Positions 51,733 through 60,633 of a stretch of 64,000 nt of DNA are shown one piece after another. Origin of the DNA: Phycisphaeraceae bacterium (GTDB lineage: Bacteria; Planctomycetota; Phycisphaerae; Phycisphaerales; UBA1924). The DNA is taken from assembly GCA_019636565.1 (NCBI GenBank), contig JAHBXG010000003.1, positions 62,001 through 126,000 on the forward strand. The letters run 5' to 3'. How positions within the stretch are numbered: position 1 is the stretch's first letter; each line of letters begins with the position of its first letter. The notes under the pieces were generated by a model that saw only the letters and a program-made list of their open reading frames with translations, did no database searches and was not told where the DNA came from. The position numbers and the translations under genes were made by a program.

Positions 51733-53592
51733 TCAGGTCTGCAACACACCCGTCTTGAACGGCTTTGAGTAGTCCCAGCCCTGCTCGGCTGTTGCGAGCG
51801 CCTCGATGAGTTCGTCACGCGTCTTGTGCGGCTCGATTATGCGATCCAGCCATCCCCGCGCAGCACCATGTCGAATGTCGGCTTGCTCCGTGTACCCCGC
51901 GTGGATCGCGCTGTAGATCTGTTTGTGCGTTTCGGGGTCGATCGTCTCACCCTTGCGCTTGCGGCTGGCTTCTTCGATTGTTGTAAGAACGCCAGTCGCC
52001 TGGTTCGCGCCCATCACGGCGCACTTGGCGCTCGGCCAGGCAAACGAAAGAAACGGATCGAACGCCCGCCCGCACATGGCGTAGTTGCCCGCGCCGTAGG
52101 AGCCGCCGGTGATGACGACAATTTTGGGCACGATGCAGTTGCTCATCGCGTTCACCATCTTCGCGCCGGCGCGGATGATGCCCCCCTGCTCGCTGTCGCG
52201 CCCGACCATGAATCCGGTGGTGTCGTGGAGGAACACGATCGGGATCTTGCGCTGGTTGCAATCCATGATGAATCGTGCGGCCTTGTCCGCGCTGTCGTCA
52301 TAGATCACGCCGGGCATCTGCACGGCCTTGGTCGGCCCGGTTTTTCCGCCCGCAACGGTGCGCTGCACGAGTTTCTTCTGATTGGCGACGATGCCGCAAG
52401 GGCGGGTGCCGATTCGCGCGTAGCCGCAGACGATGGATTGGCCGTAGTCGGCTTTGTACTCGTCGAAGTCGGGAGCGAGAGATTCGTGCCCTTCGGCGTT
52501 CTTTTCGGCGCGAACATCGAGCAAGCAGGCCAGAACGTCCTTCACGTCATATTGCGCACCCGACTTGTCGGTGAACGCGTCATAGATTTCGTTTGGATCC
52601 CGGAAAGGGCGTCCATTCACCTGGCCATCAACAAATTCAACAGTCGCTTCAAAGTGATCGACCTTTGGATCTTGTTTCATCCGCTCGGACATGGCTTCCA
52701 TGTATTTCGAGTACTTCGCCATCGCCTCGGGCGAACCCATCCGCTCCATCAGCCGATCGGGATGAAACCGATTCGACCCGTGCTTGGCGACGAGTTCTCG
52801 CAGCCGCTCGATGCACGCCTCATCGTCCTTCTCCTTGAAGTCGATGGTGCCGCTGATGCTCGCGTGCATCGTCGCGCCGCCGAGTTCCTCGTCGGTCACT
52901 TCCTGTCCGATCGCCGCCTTCACGAGCGCCGGACCCGCCAGATAAAGCCCCGATCCCTCCGTCATCAGTAGCGTGTCGCACAAAACCGGCAGATACCCGC
53001 CTCCCGCGACGCAGTAACCCATGATCGCCGCGATCTGCGGGATTCCCTCGGCGCTGATCACCGCGTTGTTGCGGAAGATGCGTCCGAAATCGTCCGTATC
53101 CGGGAACACATCCTCCTGCAGGGGCAGGTACACGCCCGCGCTGTCTACCAAATAAATCAGAGGCAGGCGCGCCATCATCGCGATCGTTTGCGCGCGGATG
53201 ATCTTCTTGCACGTCATCGGGAAGAACGCGCCGGCCTTCACCGTCGCATCATTCGCGACGATCATGCAGCGCCGTCCCTGCACCGTGCCCACGCCCGTGA
53301 CGACACCTGCCGCGGGTGCGCCGCCGTGCTCCTTGTACATCTCGTACGCGCACCAAAGCCCGTACTCCTGGAAGAAACTCCCCTTGTCGATCAATTTCTC
53401 GACGCGCTCGCGCGCGGTCAGCCGGCCCTTTTCGTGCTGGCGGTCGATGGCCTTCTGGCCACCGCCAAGTTTCAGCGTGGCCTCGGCCTTGAGATACTGC
53501 TCCGTCAATTCGCGGAGTGTGGGGATGGGGGTGAGGGTGGGGGTGGGGGTGGGGGTGGGGGTCGGCGACGGTATTGGCGCAACCTTGTTCAT
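51733..53592 (-). CDS. Acyl-CoA carboxylase carboxyltransferase (beta) subunit
   Basis: A 619-aa biotin-dependent carboxyltransferase, of the methylcrotonyl/propionyl-CoA carboxylase beta type. ATG 53592 overlaps the stop of the upstream gene (ATGA); a longer frame up to 54132 lies inside that gene and is rejected. Features are KGRLTARERVEKLIDKGSFF, MIVANDATVKAGAFFPMTCK, YLVDSAGVYLPLQEDVFPD, AAIMGYCVAGGGYLPVLCD and, in the C-terminal half, GGSYGAGNYAMCGRAFDP. Residues about 7-21 are a Pro-Thr repeat. With HMG-CoA lyase nearby, methylcrotonyl-CoA carboxylase is the likeliest assignment; the biotin carboxylase partner is not in the window. Confidence 0.92.
   Translation of the reverse strand: MNKVAPIPSPTPTPTPTPTLTPIPTLRELTEQYLKAEATLKLGGGQKAIDRQHEKGRLTARERVEKLIDKGSFFQEYGLWCAYEMYKEHGGAPAAGVVTGVGTVQGRRCMIVANDATVKAGAFFPMTCKKIIRAQTIAMMARLPLIYLVDSAGVYLPLQEDVFPDTDDFGRIFRNNAVISAEGIPQIAAIMGYCVAGGGYLPVLCDTLLMTEGSGLYLAGPALVKAAIGQEVTDEELGGATMHASISGTIDFKEKDDEACIERLRELVAKHGSNRFHPDRLMERMGSPEAMAKYSKYMEAMSERMKQDPKVDHFEATVEFVDGQVNGRPFRDPNEIYDAFTDKSGAQYDVKDVLACLLDVRAEKNAEGHESLAPDFDEYKADYGQSIVCGYARIGTRPCGIVANQKKLVQRTVAGGKTGPTKAVQMPGVIYDDSADKAARFIMDCNQRKIPIVFLHDTTGFMVGRDSEQGGIIRAGAKMVNAMSNCIVPKIVVITGGSYGAGNYAMCGRAFDPFLSFAWPSAKCAVMGANQATGVLTTIEEASRKRKGETIDPETHKQIYSAIHAGYTEQADIRHGAARGWLDRIIEPHKTRDELIEALATAEQGWDYSKPFKTGVLQT
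53519..53567. repeat. GGGGGT-type hexanucleotide tandem repeat inside a gene
   Basis: About seven to eight imperfect GGGGGT/GGGGTG units lie in the 5' part of the carboxyltransferase gene. On the coding strand they give a Pro-Thr array (PTPTPTPTPTLTP). A unit change of six bases keeps the frame, so length can vary without frameshift. Confidence 0.8.
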
Positions 53593-54353
53593 GTGCGAAA
53601 TGAGGATAGCCACGGGCGATTCCCACGTTCCGCGCCCGCTAGCGTCCGAGCCAAGACCGCCGTCATCCAGAGCCTCCGCTCTTCCGCCAGCCCCGATCCG
53701 AACTTCACCTTCCGGTCCGCCTCGATCAGCACCAAAGGCTTCCTCTGGTCGTTCTGCTTCCAGGTCGTCTCGCCCGTCCGCACCGACTTCACCGCGTTCG
53801 CATCGAACTTCTGCCGCCACATCAGCGGCCCGATCCCCGTCCCCGCCGTTCCTCTCCCCGACTGCACGATCACCTCGCAGCGACCGGCGATCGCGATCAG
53901 AAACGCGACGAAAATGAGGGTCCCGATCAGCATGAACGGGATCAGGAAAATCCACAGGAACAGCACCGTTCCAACGGTCATCGGGCCGCCGTTGGCCTGC
54001 GGCGCCGGGAACCAGTTGGGTACCCCGATCCCCAGAACGTGCAGCGTGCCCGCGATTGCGAGAATCACGAAGACCGAAACGATCCCGTTCCAGAAGAGCC
54101 CGAACAGCGCCGTCCCCACCGCAGTCCCCCACGACCGCGCACTCGCCCGTACCTCGATCCGGTCCCCCAGTTCCACAACTTCACACCCCTCCGGAGGCTT
54201 TGACACGTCCACGCTCAAGACCGCCGGGTCCTCGGCGAGCGCACTCAACTTCGTCACCGCCCCGCACGCGCGGCAGACCGCCACCGCCTCCTTGACGTTC
54301 ATGTCGTCAAGGGCGAACTGTTTGCCGCACTTGGGGCAGTTCGGCGTGTTCAA
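53589..54353 (-). CDS. Zinc-ribbon membrane protein
   Basis: A 254-aa protein with an N-terminal ribbon CPKCGKQF...CRACGAV. A beta-rich stretch follows, then two or three membrane segments (FGLFWNGIVSVFVILAIAGT, VGTVLFLWIFLIPFMLIGTL and IFVAFLIAIAG). The C-terminus is a PH-like beta region ending ERRLWMTAVLARTLAG. No enzymatic motif. The stop overlaps the carboxyltransferase start by four bases. Confidence 0.72.
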   Translation of the reverse strand: MNTPNCPKCGKQFALDDMNVKEAVAVCRACGAVTKLSALAEDPAVLSVDVSKPPEGCEVVELGDRIEVRASARSWGTAVGTALFGLFWNGIVSVFVILAIAGTLHVLGIGVPNWFPAPQANGGPMTVGTVLFLWIFLIPFMLIGTLIFVAFLIAIAGRCEVIVQSGRGTAGTGIGPLMWRQKFDANAVKSVRTGETTWKQNDQRKPLVLIEADRKVKFGSGLAEERRLWMTAVLARTLAGAERGNRPWLSSFRT

Positions 54354-54359
54354 GCCCGC

Positions 54360-54968
54360 TTACTTCCTCCTGTACACCGTCTTCGCCACCTGCTTGTACT
54401 CCTCCGACCCCGGCAATTTGAACAGCACCTCGTGCACGATCGACTTATCCGGCATCACTTGCAAAACAAACCGGAACGGAAGCCTCCCCACGCCCGGCTC
54501 CTCCGTCTCTCCCTCCAGCGTCCAGGTCTTCAAGCGGGGCTCGTAGTCACCCTCGGCAAACACCGCGTAGGTGCCCCCCGTGTCCAGCCCGATCGCCGTG
54601 TACTTTTTTCGACCCGTGTCGTAGCCGAAGAAGTTGATCGACTCAAACCGCATCTCCTCCCGCGGCGTCGAGTTCGCGTTCATCTGCACAAACCGATCGC
54701 CCAGCACCCACTTGCCCGTCGCGACGCCCTCAATAGTCACCGGCGGACCGCCCCCGGCTTCGTACAGAATCTCCTGCGTGAACGAACCGACGAACGGCTC
54801 AAGGTATTTGTGCTCCGGCCCCGGGGCCGACATCTTCTGCACGGCCTCGTAGATCGCGCGCTTGTCCGGCTTTTCCTGATTCGCCGGCTGAGCGATGACC
54901 ACACCCGCGAGAAGCCCCGCCAACATTCCCGCGCCAACCAATACCGACGCTCTCTTCCTCGATGCCAT
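54360..54968 (-). CDS. Secreted DUF1579 family protein
   Basis: A 202-aa protein. The N-terminal signal peptide is ASVLVGAGMLAGLLAGVVIA. Then comes the DUF1579-type beta-barrel pattern: KYLEPFVGSFTQEILYEAGG, KWVLGDRFVQMNA, FESINFFGYDTGRKKYTAIG and a C-terminal VHEVLFKLPGSEEYKQVAKT. The family's function is unknown. It lies six bp upstream of the zinc-ribbon gene, so probably begins a transcript that includes the carboxyltransferase. Confidence 0.85.
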   Translation of the reverse strand: MASRKRASVLVGAGMLAGLLAGVVIAQPANQEKPDKRAIYEAVQKMSAPGPEHKYLEPFVGSFTQEILYEAGGGPPVTIEGVATGKWVLGDRFVQMNANSTPREEMRFESINFFGYDTGRKKYTAIGLDTGGTYAVFAEGDYEPRLKTWTLEGETEEPGVGRLPFRFVLQVMPDKSIVHEVLFKLPGSEEYKQVAKTVYRRK

Positions 54969-55003
54969 GGATCAGTTCTCCCGTTCGGTATTCGCCACTC
55001 TGA

Positions 55004-55039
55004 AACCCCCTCCCCGAGGGAGGGGGCTTGGGGGTGGGC
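55004..55039. repeat. Diverged solitary copy of the DUF559-cassette repeat
   Basis: The sequence follows the reverse-orientation consensus of the 39-bp arms with several substitutions: a stem CCCCCTCCC/GGGAGGGGG then CTTGGGGGTGGG. It lies between the DUF1579 gene and the TIM-barrel-like gene. Confidence 0.7.
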
Positions 55040-55084
55040 GCGTTTGCTTCGCCGTAGTCCATCGACCGCACGCACCCACTCGAA

Positions 55085-55834
55085 TCAATCCCCCGGCTTG
55101 ACTCCGTTCCACGCTTGCACCGCGGCCCGTGCGGCGGCTTCCCACCCCTTTCCCGCATCCAGCCCGCGCAGATCGATCACCACCGGCACGCGCGCCGCCG
55201 CTATCGATGCCGATGCCGCGGCCAATCGCACATCCAGCCGCCCGCTGCCCACCGCCACCCGGCGCGAACCGTCCCAATCGCATAGACGGATCGCCCCGGG
55301 CGCACTCGAAGCAACCAAAGCCGCGGGGTCCTGTCCCGACGCGATCACCTGCGCGAAGTCCACACCCCGCGCGATCGATGTTGGCACGTCCGCCGCCGGA
55401 GGCAGCGAGAAATCTACGACCGTCACACCCCGTTCGAGCGCCGCCGACCCAATCGACTGAAGCGCGTTCGCCAGCGGTTTCTGCGGCAGCGCGAGACACA
55501 GCACTTTCGACTCCATCGCGCCCAGCGAGCAGAGTTCCGAAAGCAGTTCGATCGCGCCTCCGATCGCCCCCACCGCCCGATCAACGTTCGCCGCATCGGC
55601 GAGATGCTGAGGAGGCAAAAACAAGTCGATGCCGGTCGCGCCCACGCCGAGGCGCTTGAGCATGGAGGCAAGATCGCGCCGGGCCGACCGGTCGAGTTCG
55701 CGCGGGCGCAGCCCGGCGAACATCGCATCAAGGTGCAGGAGCGGCTCGCCCAGCAAGTTCATCAATGCCGCGCCACGAGAGATCGCCTCGCGCGGATCGG
55801 CCGAGATGTTGGCGATAGAAAGCGAAAGCGGCAC
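55085..55834 (-). CDS. Possible TIM-barrel sugar-phosphate isomerase/epimerase-like protein
   Basis: A 249-aa Ala/Arg/Leu-rich protein. Successive segments VGATGIDLFLPPQHLA, SKVLCLALPQKPLANALQSI, GVTVVDFSLPPAADVPTSIA, VDFAQVIASGQDPAALVAS and PGAIRLCDWDGSRRVAVGSG fit a barrel of the xylose-isomerase-like class, but key metal ligands cannot be assigned. It might be a degenerate member. It is monocistronic as far as seen. Confidence 0.5.
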   Translation of the reverse strand: MPLSLSIANISADPREAISRGAALMNLLGEPLLHLDAMFAGLRPRELDRSARRDLASMLKRLGVGATGIDLFLPPQHLADAANVDRAVGAIGGAIELLSELCSLGAMESKVLCLALPQKPLANALQSIGSAALERGVTVVDFSLPPAADVPTSIARGVDFAQVIASGQDPAALVASSAPGAIRLCDWDGSRRVAVGSGRLDVRLAAASASIAAARVPVVIDLRGLDAGKGWEAAARAAVQAWNGVKPGD

Positions 55835-55949
55835 GGGCTATTCAAGGCGAGGAAGAACGGAGTTGTCCCAAACTTGCCGAAGCCCCAGCTCGAAAAAGCA
55901 TTCGGACCACCAACCTCAACTTATTTTTGTCGCCGCAAGTCACGCCTTT

Positions 55950-56056
55950 GCACGCCGAAGGCGTGCCGTGAAGTAGCCGGGGGTGAAGCGAGCGGCGCAG
56001 CGGCGAGCGCCACCCCCGGTCGCAACGACATGAGGCTCAGCACGCCGAAGGCGTGC
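55950..56056. repeat. RAYT-2 left flank: REP hairpins and module
   Basis: Two identical REP hairpins GCACGCC-GAA-GGCGTGC lie at 55950-55966 and 56040-56056. Between them a 52-bp module (AGTAGCCGGGGGTGAAGCGA ... GAGCGCCACCCCCGG, 55972-56023) is itself partly self-complementary. The module recurs inverted on the other side of the gene. Confidence 0.82.
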
Positions 56057-56071
56057 CGGTATTCTCCGCTG

Positions 56072-56515
56072 ATGGCTTCGACCCTTACCAAGCTGCTGAT
56101 TCACGTCACTTTTTCGACCAAGTCTCGTCAGCCGACGATCACCTCAGAAATCGGACCCGATCTCTACGCGTACACCGGAGGAATCTGCCGAACGAAAAAA
56201 TGCGTGCTGCTCGCGATGGGCGGCACCGCAGACCATGTCCACATGTTCGTAAATCTGGCCAAGACGGTGGCCTTGTCGGATCTCATGCTGGAGGTGAAAC
56301 GTGAGACGTCGCGATGGATGCACCGCACGACGCCCGCATTTCAATGGCAGGACGGGTACTTCGGGTTCTCGCTCGGGGAATCGGGCGCACAGGCTTTGCA
56401 TCAGTACATCGCGACGCAAATCGACCATCATGCGAAAGTCGATTTCAAAGATGAGATTCGCGCTTTGTGCGCGAAGTACGGGGTTAAAATTGATGAGAGG
56501 TACGCGTGGGATTGA
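56072..56515 (+). CDS. REP-associated tyrosine transposase (RAYT), second copy
   Basis: A 147-aa protein starting at ATG 56072 (MASTLTKLLIHVTFSTKSRQ). HUH motif: GTADHVHMFVNLA. The catalytic tyrosine is likely in ALHQYIATQIDHHA. The C-terminus LCAKYGVKIDERYAWD parallels RAYT-1. It diverges from RAYT-1 at many positions, so the two are different lineages rather than a recent copy. The reading frame stays open far upstream into the 55085 gene on the opposite strand; that part is not coding. Confidence 0.92.
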   Translation: MASTLTKLLIHVTFSTKSRQPTITSEIGPDLYAYTGGICRTKKCVLLAMGGTADHVHMFVNLAKTVALSDLMLEVKRETSRWMHRTTPAFQWQDGYFGFSLGESGAQALHQYIATQIDHHAKVDFKDEIRALCAKYGVKIDERYAWD

Positions 56516-56518
56516 CCA

Positions 56519-56640
56519 GCACGCCTTCGGCGTGCAGATGGTGGCCTCCAGCGACCCGGGGGTGGCGCTCGATCGCAAGGCGATCTCGCTTCACCCCCGG
56601 CTACTTCACATCACGGCTTCGCCGTGCGGAATCACGCATT
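56519..56640. repeat. RAYT-2 right flank: inverted copy of the module and REP
   Basis: REP hairpin GCACGCC-TTC-GGCGTGC is at 56519-56535 and the module is at 56551-56605 in the opposite orientation to the left flank. Its last 21 bases are the exact reverse complement of the first 21 of the left module. A further hairpin-like CACGGCTTCGCCGTG follows. Confidence 0.82.
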
Positions 56641-56690
56641 CACTCCGCGAAACTCCGCCCTCTCTGCGGACTCCGCGTTCTCCCGCGCCT

Positions 56691-57869
56691 TTATCCGTGC
56701 TTCTTCTCAAATTCCCGCATGAACTGCGCCAGCGCCACGGCGCCCTCGCGCGGGAACGCGTTGTACATGCTCGCCCGCATCCCGCCCGTGTTGCGGTGCC
56801 CCTTGATCTGGTCCATCCCCGCCTTGAACGCCTCTTCGCAGAACAGGTCGTCCAGTTTCGCGCTTGGCGTGTGGAACGTCAGGTTCATCAGGCTGCGGCT
56901 GTCGGCCCGCGCGTGCGCCTTGTAGAACTTTGATTGGTCCAGCACGTCGTACACGATCTGCGCTTTCTCGCTATTGCGTTTCAGAAGTTCCGCCGTACCG
57001 CCCTGCTTCAGGATCCAGTTGAAAACCAGGTTGCACATGTAGATCGGAAACACCGGGGGCGTGTTGTGCCGGCTTTCGTCGCGTGCCAGCACCGAGTAAT
57101 CCAGCATCCGCGGCAGTTTCCGCACCGGCTTGAGCAGATCCTCGCGCACCACCACCACCGAGATCCCCGCGATCCCGACGTTCTTTTGGGCACCGGCGTA
57201 CACGATCCCGAATTCGTTCCAATCCACGGGGCGGCTGAAAATGTCGCTGCACATGTCCGCCACCAGGAACGACCCATCCGGGATCCTCGGCGTGCGGATC
57301 GAGCCGTCGGCGTTGCGCCACTGGGTGCCGTAGAGCGTGTTGTTGGTGCACATGTGCACGTAGACGGGCTTGTCGGCGTAGCGGATTTCCGAATCGGTCG
57401 GGCAGTGCTTGTAGCCTTCCTTCTTGCCGCTGAAGGCCTCGTAGGCGCGATCGGTGTAGACACCAATCTCCTCCCAGGTGCGCTCGGACCAGTAGCCGGT
57501 TGTGAGAAACGCCGCGACGCCGTGATCGGGCAGCACGTTGGCGGGGACCTGGAAGTTCTGGCTGGTCGCCCCGCCTGTCAGGAAGAGCACCTTGAAGTTA
57601 GCGGGGATGTTGCCGACCTTGCGGGCCGTTGCCTCGGTCTCGTGCAGGATCTCATCGAAGAGTTTGCCCCGGTGGCTCAACTCCATGATGCCGATGCCGC
57701 TGTTCCGGACATTCCAGACTTCATCCTGAGCCTGGCGCAGCACCTCCTCGGGCAGCATGCTGGGGCCGGCGCAAAAGTTGTAGAGGCGGCCAAGGCCGGC
57801 ACCGGGCATGCCGGCGGCGAACTGATTCGGAGCGAATGAAGATTGCCCAGAAGCGACCGAAACAGTCAT
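56691..57869 (-). CDS. serC: Phosphoserine aminotransferase
   Basis: A 392-aa PLP enzyme of serine synthesis. ATG 57869 has GGAG seven bases upstream; 28 further open codons upstream are not family-like. Motifs are NFCAGPSMLPEEVLRQAQDE, MELSHRGKLFDEILHETEAT, LFLTGGATSQNFQVPANVL, the PLP-lysine segment GIVYAGAQKNVGIAGISVVV and GMRASMYNAFPREG. It converts 3-phosphohydroxypyruvate and glutamate to phosphoserine. Length is slightly above the usual about 360. Confidence 0.95.
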   Translation of the reverse strand: MTVSVASGQSSFAPNQFAAGMPGAGLGRLYNFCAGPSMLPEEVLRQAQDEVWNVRNSGIGIMELSHRGKLFDEILHETEATARKVGNIPANFKVLFLTGGATSQNFQVPANVLPDHGVAAFLTTGYWSERTWEEIGVYTDRAYEAFSGKKEGYKHCPTDSEIRYADKPVYVHMCTNNTLYGTQWRNADGSIRTPRIPDGSFLVADMCSDIFSRPVDWNEFGIVYAGAQKNVGIAGISVVVVREDLLKPVRKLPRMLDYSVLARDESRHNTPPVFPIYMCNLVFNWILKQGGTAELLKRNSEKAQIVYDVLDQSKFYKAHARADSRSLMNLTFHTPSAKLDDLFCEEAFKAGMDQIKGHRNTGGMRASMYNAFPREGAVALAQFMREFEKKHG

Positions 57870-57949
57870 GGCAGAACTCCGCGAAGGTTTGCAAGCGTAC
57901 GTCGCTTCCATGGAAGCAACGCGGCTGTGAACGGTCGCGGGAAGCCGGG

Positions 57950-59158
57950 TCAATAAGCGTTCGTGACTGAAGTATCGAGCTCGTTCTCGACCTTGTATTC
58001 CATCTTCCCGTTGCTGATCTGGGAGCGCACTGCACCGCGCGGGACATCCCAGCCACGCAAGCCGCCCCGCGTCATCTGGTACCAGCCGGTCGCGGCGGCA
58101 TACCCACGAACCTCTTTCCCGTCGGCTCCGGTTTTGCTGGTTGTGTTGGCAACTGGCGGAGAGTAATCATTCAATTCTTCCACCCACGCGAGACGTTGAC
58201 CCATCTGTTTGCGGGTGCTCTCCCTTGTCGGATCCCAGCCGGGGTTGGTATCCCCGGTCATGAACACGCGGACCGAACTGTCATAGAACGCAAGCGGCTG
58301 GCGGCAGGTGGGGTCCGCGTAGTAACTTGCCATTCTGCCGAAGTGGCGACCCAGACTGTCGGAGGCCCAGGTTTTCTGCGATGGAAACCGGATGTCCACG
58401 ATCCGTCTGTTGCCAAGCGCGCCCGTGGGAATCGACGATACGGGGTTGTCACCATCGGAAAAATGCATCCCCCCGTTGGTGGCATAGACGATCGGCGCAC
58501 GCTTGCTTCGGCCCTCGTCCATGATGTTGTACACCTTGTCGGGGCTGTAGTGCGACGTGTGGATCGTGTACGACATGCGGAACGGAAAGCGCCAGCGTGC
58601 GTCGCTATCACCCGAGTTGGGAGGAACCGGAGTGCCGGCGTTGTCAACGTTGTCGTATGACTTCTGGAGCAAAATCAACGACCTGTCTTCCGGGCACGCG
58701 GCCACAGGCATGGGCATCTGCGCGCTCATGTAATCCATCAGCGGGATGTGGCTGTAGTAGACGTACGGGAACCAGTTTTCCGGCATGAGAAACCGGTTCG
58801 GATCCGTCAGACCAAGGCGCTTCTGCATGACGTACGTGAACTGCATCGCGGCGCCGTGCACGTCGTTGTCCGCGTACTGAACTTTGACCGGCAAGAAGCG
58901 CGCAAAATCCGGCGGGATCGGCGTGCCTCGGAACCATGAGTAATTGAACAACTTGTCTTTGTTCTCTGAGGCGTAACTCGCCATCGCGACGGCAAATTGC
59001 CGCATGTTGCTCATGCACACCGCCATGCGCGCGGACTTTCTCGCATTGCCGATCGCCGGCAGCAGGATGCCGATGAGCAGCGCGATGATGGCGATGACGA
59101 TCAACAACTCGATCAGCGTGAACGCCGATCGACGGCGCCGGAAAGGGCGAATCAGCAT
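57950..59158 (-). CDS. Pseudopilin-like protein with prepilin N-terminal methylation motif
   Basis: A 402-aa protein. The prepilin cleavage and membrane segment is [20 protein letters not shown], with Glu at position 5 after cleavage. The large C-terminal domain shares markers with the next two genes: [57 protein letters not shown] and a terminal ELDTS. Such long planctomycete pseudopilins are numerous and of unknown role. Signal peptidase of prepilin type and a type II secretion/type IV pilus system are implied elsewhere in the genome. Confidence 0.9.
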   Translation of the reverse strand: MLIRPFRRRRSAFTLIELLIVIAIIALLIGILLPAIGNARKSARMAVCMSNMRQFAVAMASYASENKDKLFNYSWFRGTPIPPDFARFLPVKVQYADNDVHGAAMQFTYVMQKRLGLTDPNRFLMPENWFPYVYYSHIPLMDYMSAQMPMPVAACPEDRSLILLQKSYDNVDNAGTPVPPNSGDSDARWRFPFRMSYTIHTSHYSPDKVYNIMDEGRSKRAPIVYATNGGMHFSDGDNPVSSIPTGALGNRRIVDIRFPSQKTWASDSLGRHFGRMASYYADPTCRQPLAFYDSSVRVFMTGDTNPGWDPTRESTRKQMGQRLAWVEELNDYSPPVANTTSKTGADGKEVRGYAAATGWYQMTRGGLRGWDVPRGAVRSQISNGKMEYKVENELDTSVTNAY

Positions 59159-59289
59159 GAGTTTCGAAACCTCCTCAGGTCAAGAACAGACAACCAAAGC
59201 TTAACAGAACCCTCGCAAGTTTGCAAGCGTGGAACGCTTGCGAAAAGGCACTTTCAGAGCGCTTCGAACCATTCGGCAACTCTCCCGAT

Positions 59290-60531
59290 TCACCACAACC
59301 CCGCGGAAGTATCCAGTTCACTCTCCGCAATCGGCGTCAGAGATTGTTCCGGGCCCGGCTTCACCAAAACCGCCCGCTTGCCGTTCGCCCCCACGCCCCG
59401 CGGCACATCCCAGCCCAATAACCCCCCGCGCGTATAACGAAACCACCCGGCCGGCACGCGATAGTTCTTCAACCCGGTGGTCGCGTCCACGCCGGTGTAC
59501 GTGCTCATGTCGGGTTCGTACGCACTCTGCTGCTTTGTGTACTGCAAACGCAACTGCATCGAGCGAGTGCTGCCGCCCCGGTTGCTGCTGCTCGATGGGT
59601 CCCACCCGGGGTTGGTTTCGCCCGTCTGGTAGATACGCACCGAGCCGTCGTAGAACGGCAAGGGCTGTCTCGATTCGGGCGCAGCGAAGAACGTCGGCTT
59701 CTTGCCGAAGTGGCGTCCGTACTCGTCGGACATGATCACCTTCTGGCTCGGGAACCGCACGTCGGTGAGACGATTGAAGCCGAACTGACCGGGCATGGCC
59801 GAATCCGCGCTGCCTTCTTTGGTATAGAAACCGCCGCCTCCGTTGGCGGTCGGATACCAGATCGCGGTGAGAAAGAAGCCGGGCACGTTGGCTGTAGGGT
59901 TGAAACGGCGCTCGGCACGCGAGGGTCCCCAGTGCGCCTGATGGATGTTGTACGACGTACTGAAAGGCCAGCGCCAGGTGGAGAGTGTGTTGTCGCCACC
60001 GTTTTCCGGGTAGGGCAAACCGGTGTTGCGCGGCGCATCCCACTGGCGCTGCACCGCGATCCGCCACGCGTCTTCGGGGCATGCCGCGACCGGCGAGGGC
60101 GTTGTGCCCCCGATGTAATCGGTGAGCGGCACGTGCGAATAGAGAATGAACGGAATCCAGTTCTGCGGAACGGGCGCGAACTCATCGGAGAGCCCGGTCT
60201 TGCGACGGATGATGTGGACGACCTGGAACGATGCCGCGACCAGGTCATTCTCGAAGTACTGGCCTTTGAATTTCTCCCAGCCGGGCAGGTCGGTCGGATA
60301 GGGATCGGAACTTCGCCAATCCATCGCGGGGAGGCGATCCTTTTTCTCCGACGCGTACGAGCCGGTCGCGGTCGCGTAGGTTCGTCCGTTGCTGGTGCAG
60401 GCCACCGTCTTGCTCTGCCGGCGCGCCGACCCAAGCGCGGGCAGCAAAACGCCGATCAACAGCGCGATGATCGCGATGACGATCAGCAGTTCGATGAGCG
60501 TGAAGCCGCCGACTCGACGCCTTGCGTTCAT
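59290..60531 (-). CDS. Pseudopilin-like protein (tandem paralogue 2)
   Basis: A 413-aa protein starting at ATG 60531. Prepilin segment: [20 protein letters not shown]. Body: [86 protein letters not shown], ending ELDTSAGLW. Very similar layout to the genes on both sides, so the trio arose by tandem duplication. Confidence 0.9.
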   Translation of the reverse strand: MNARRRVGGFTLIELLIVIAIIALLIGVLLPALGSARRQSKTVACTSNGRTYATATGSYASEKKDRLPAMDWRSSDPYPTDLPGWEKFKGQYFENDLVAASFQVVHIIRRKTGLSDEFAPVPQNWIPFILYSHVPLTDYIGGTTPSPVAACPEDAWRIAVQRQWDAPRNTGLPYPENGGDNTLSTWRWPFSTSYNIHQAHWGPSRAERRFNPTANVPGFFLTAIWYPTANGGGGFYTKEGSADSAMPGQFGFNRLTDVRFPSQKVIMSDEYGRHFGKKPTFFAAPESRQPLPFYDGSVRIYQTGETNPGWDPSSSSNRGGSTRSMQLRLQYTKQQSAYEPDMSTYTGVDATTGLKNYRVPAGWFRYTRGGLLGWDVPRGVGANGKRAVLVKPGPEQSLTPIAESELDTSAGLW

Positions 60532-60590
60532 GATCGGCCCCTGAACCTCGACCCACGAGGCACCAGAGCAAACGCAACGAAGCAAAACGA

Positions 60591-60617
60591 AAAACGCCCG
60601 GGGGAGGCCCCGGGCGT
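60591..60617 (-). terminator. Intrinsic terminator of the third pseudopilin gene
   Basis: ACGCCCGGGG and CCCCGGGCGT form a perfect 10-bp stem with a GAGG-type loop. On the minus strand it is followed by CGTTTTTCGTTTTGC. It lies 17 bp after the stop at 60634. Confidence 0.88.
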
Positions 60618-60633
60618 CTGGAACATTCTTGAA

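Noticed and set aside
53593..54132. 180-residue N-terminal extension of the carboxyltransferase
   Set aside because: It is an out-of-phase reading of the zinc-ribbon gene. The ATGA overlap at 53592 gives a normal start.
55604..56071. N-terminal extension of RAYT-2
   Set aside because: The extension is antisense to the 55085-55834 gene and runs through REP hairpins; homologues start at MASTLTKLL.
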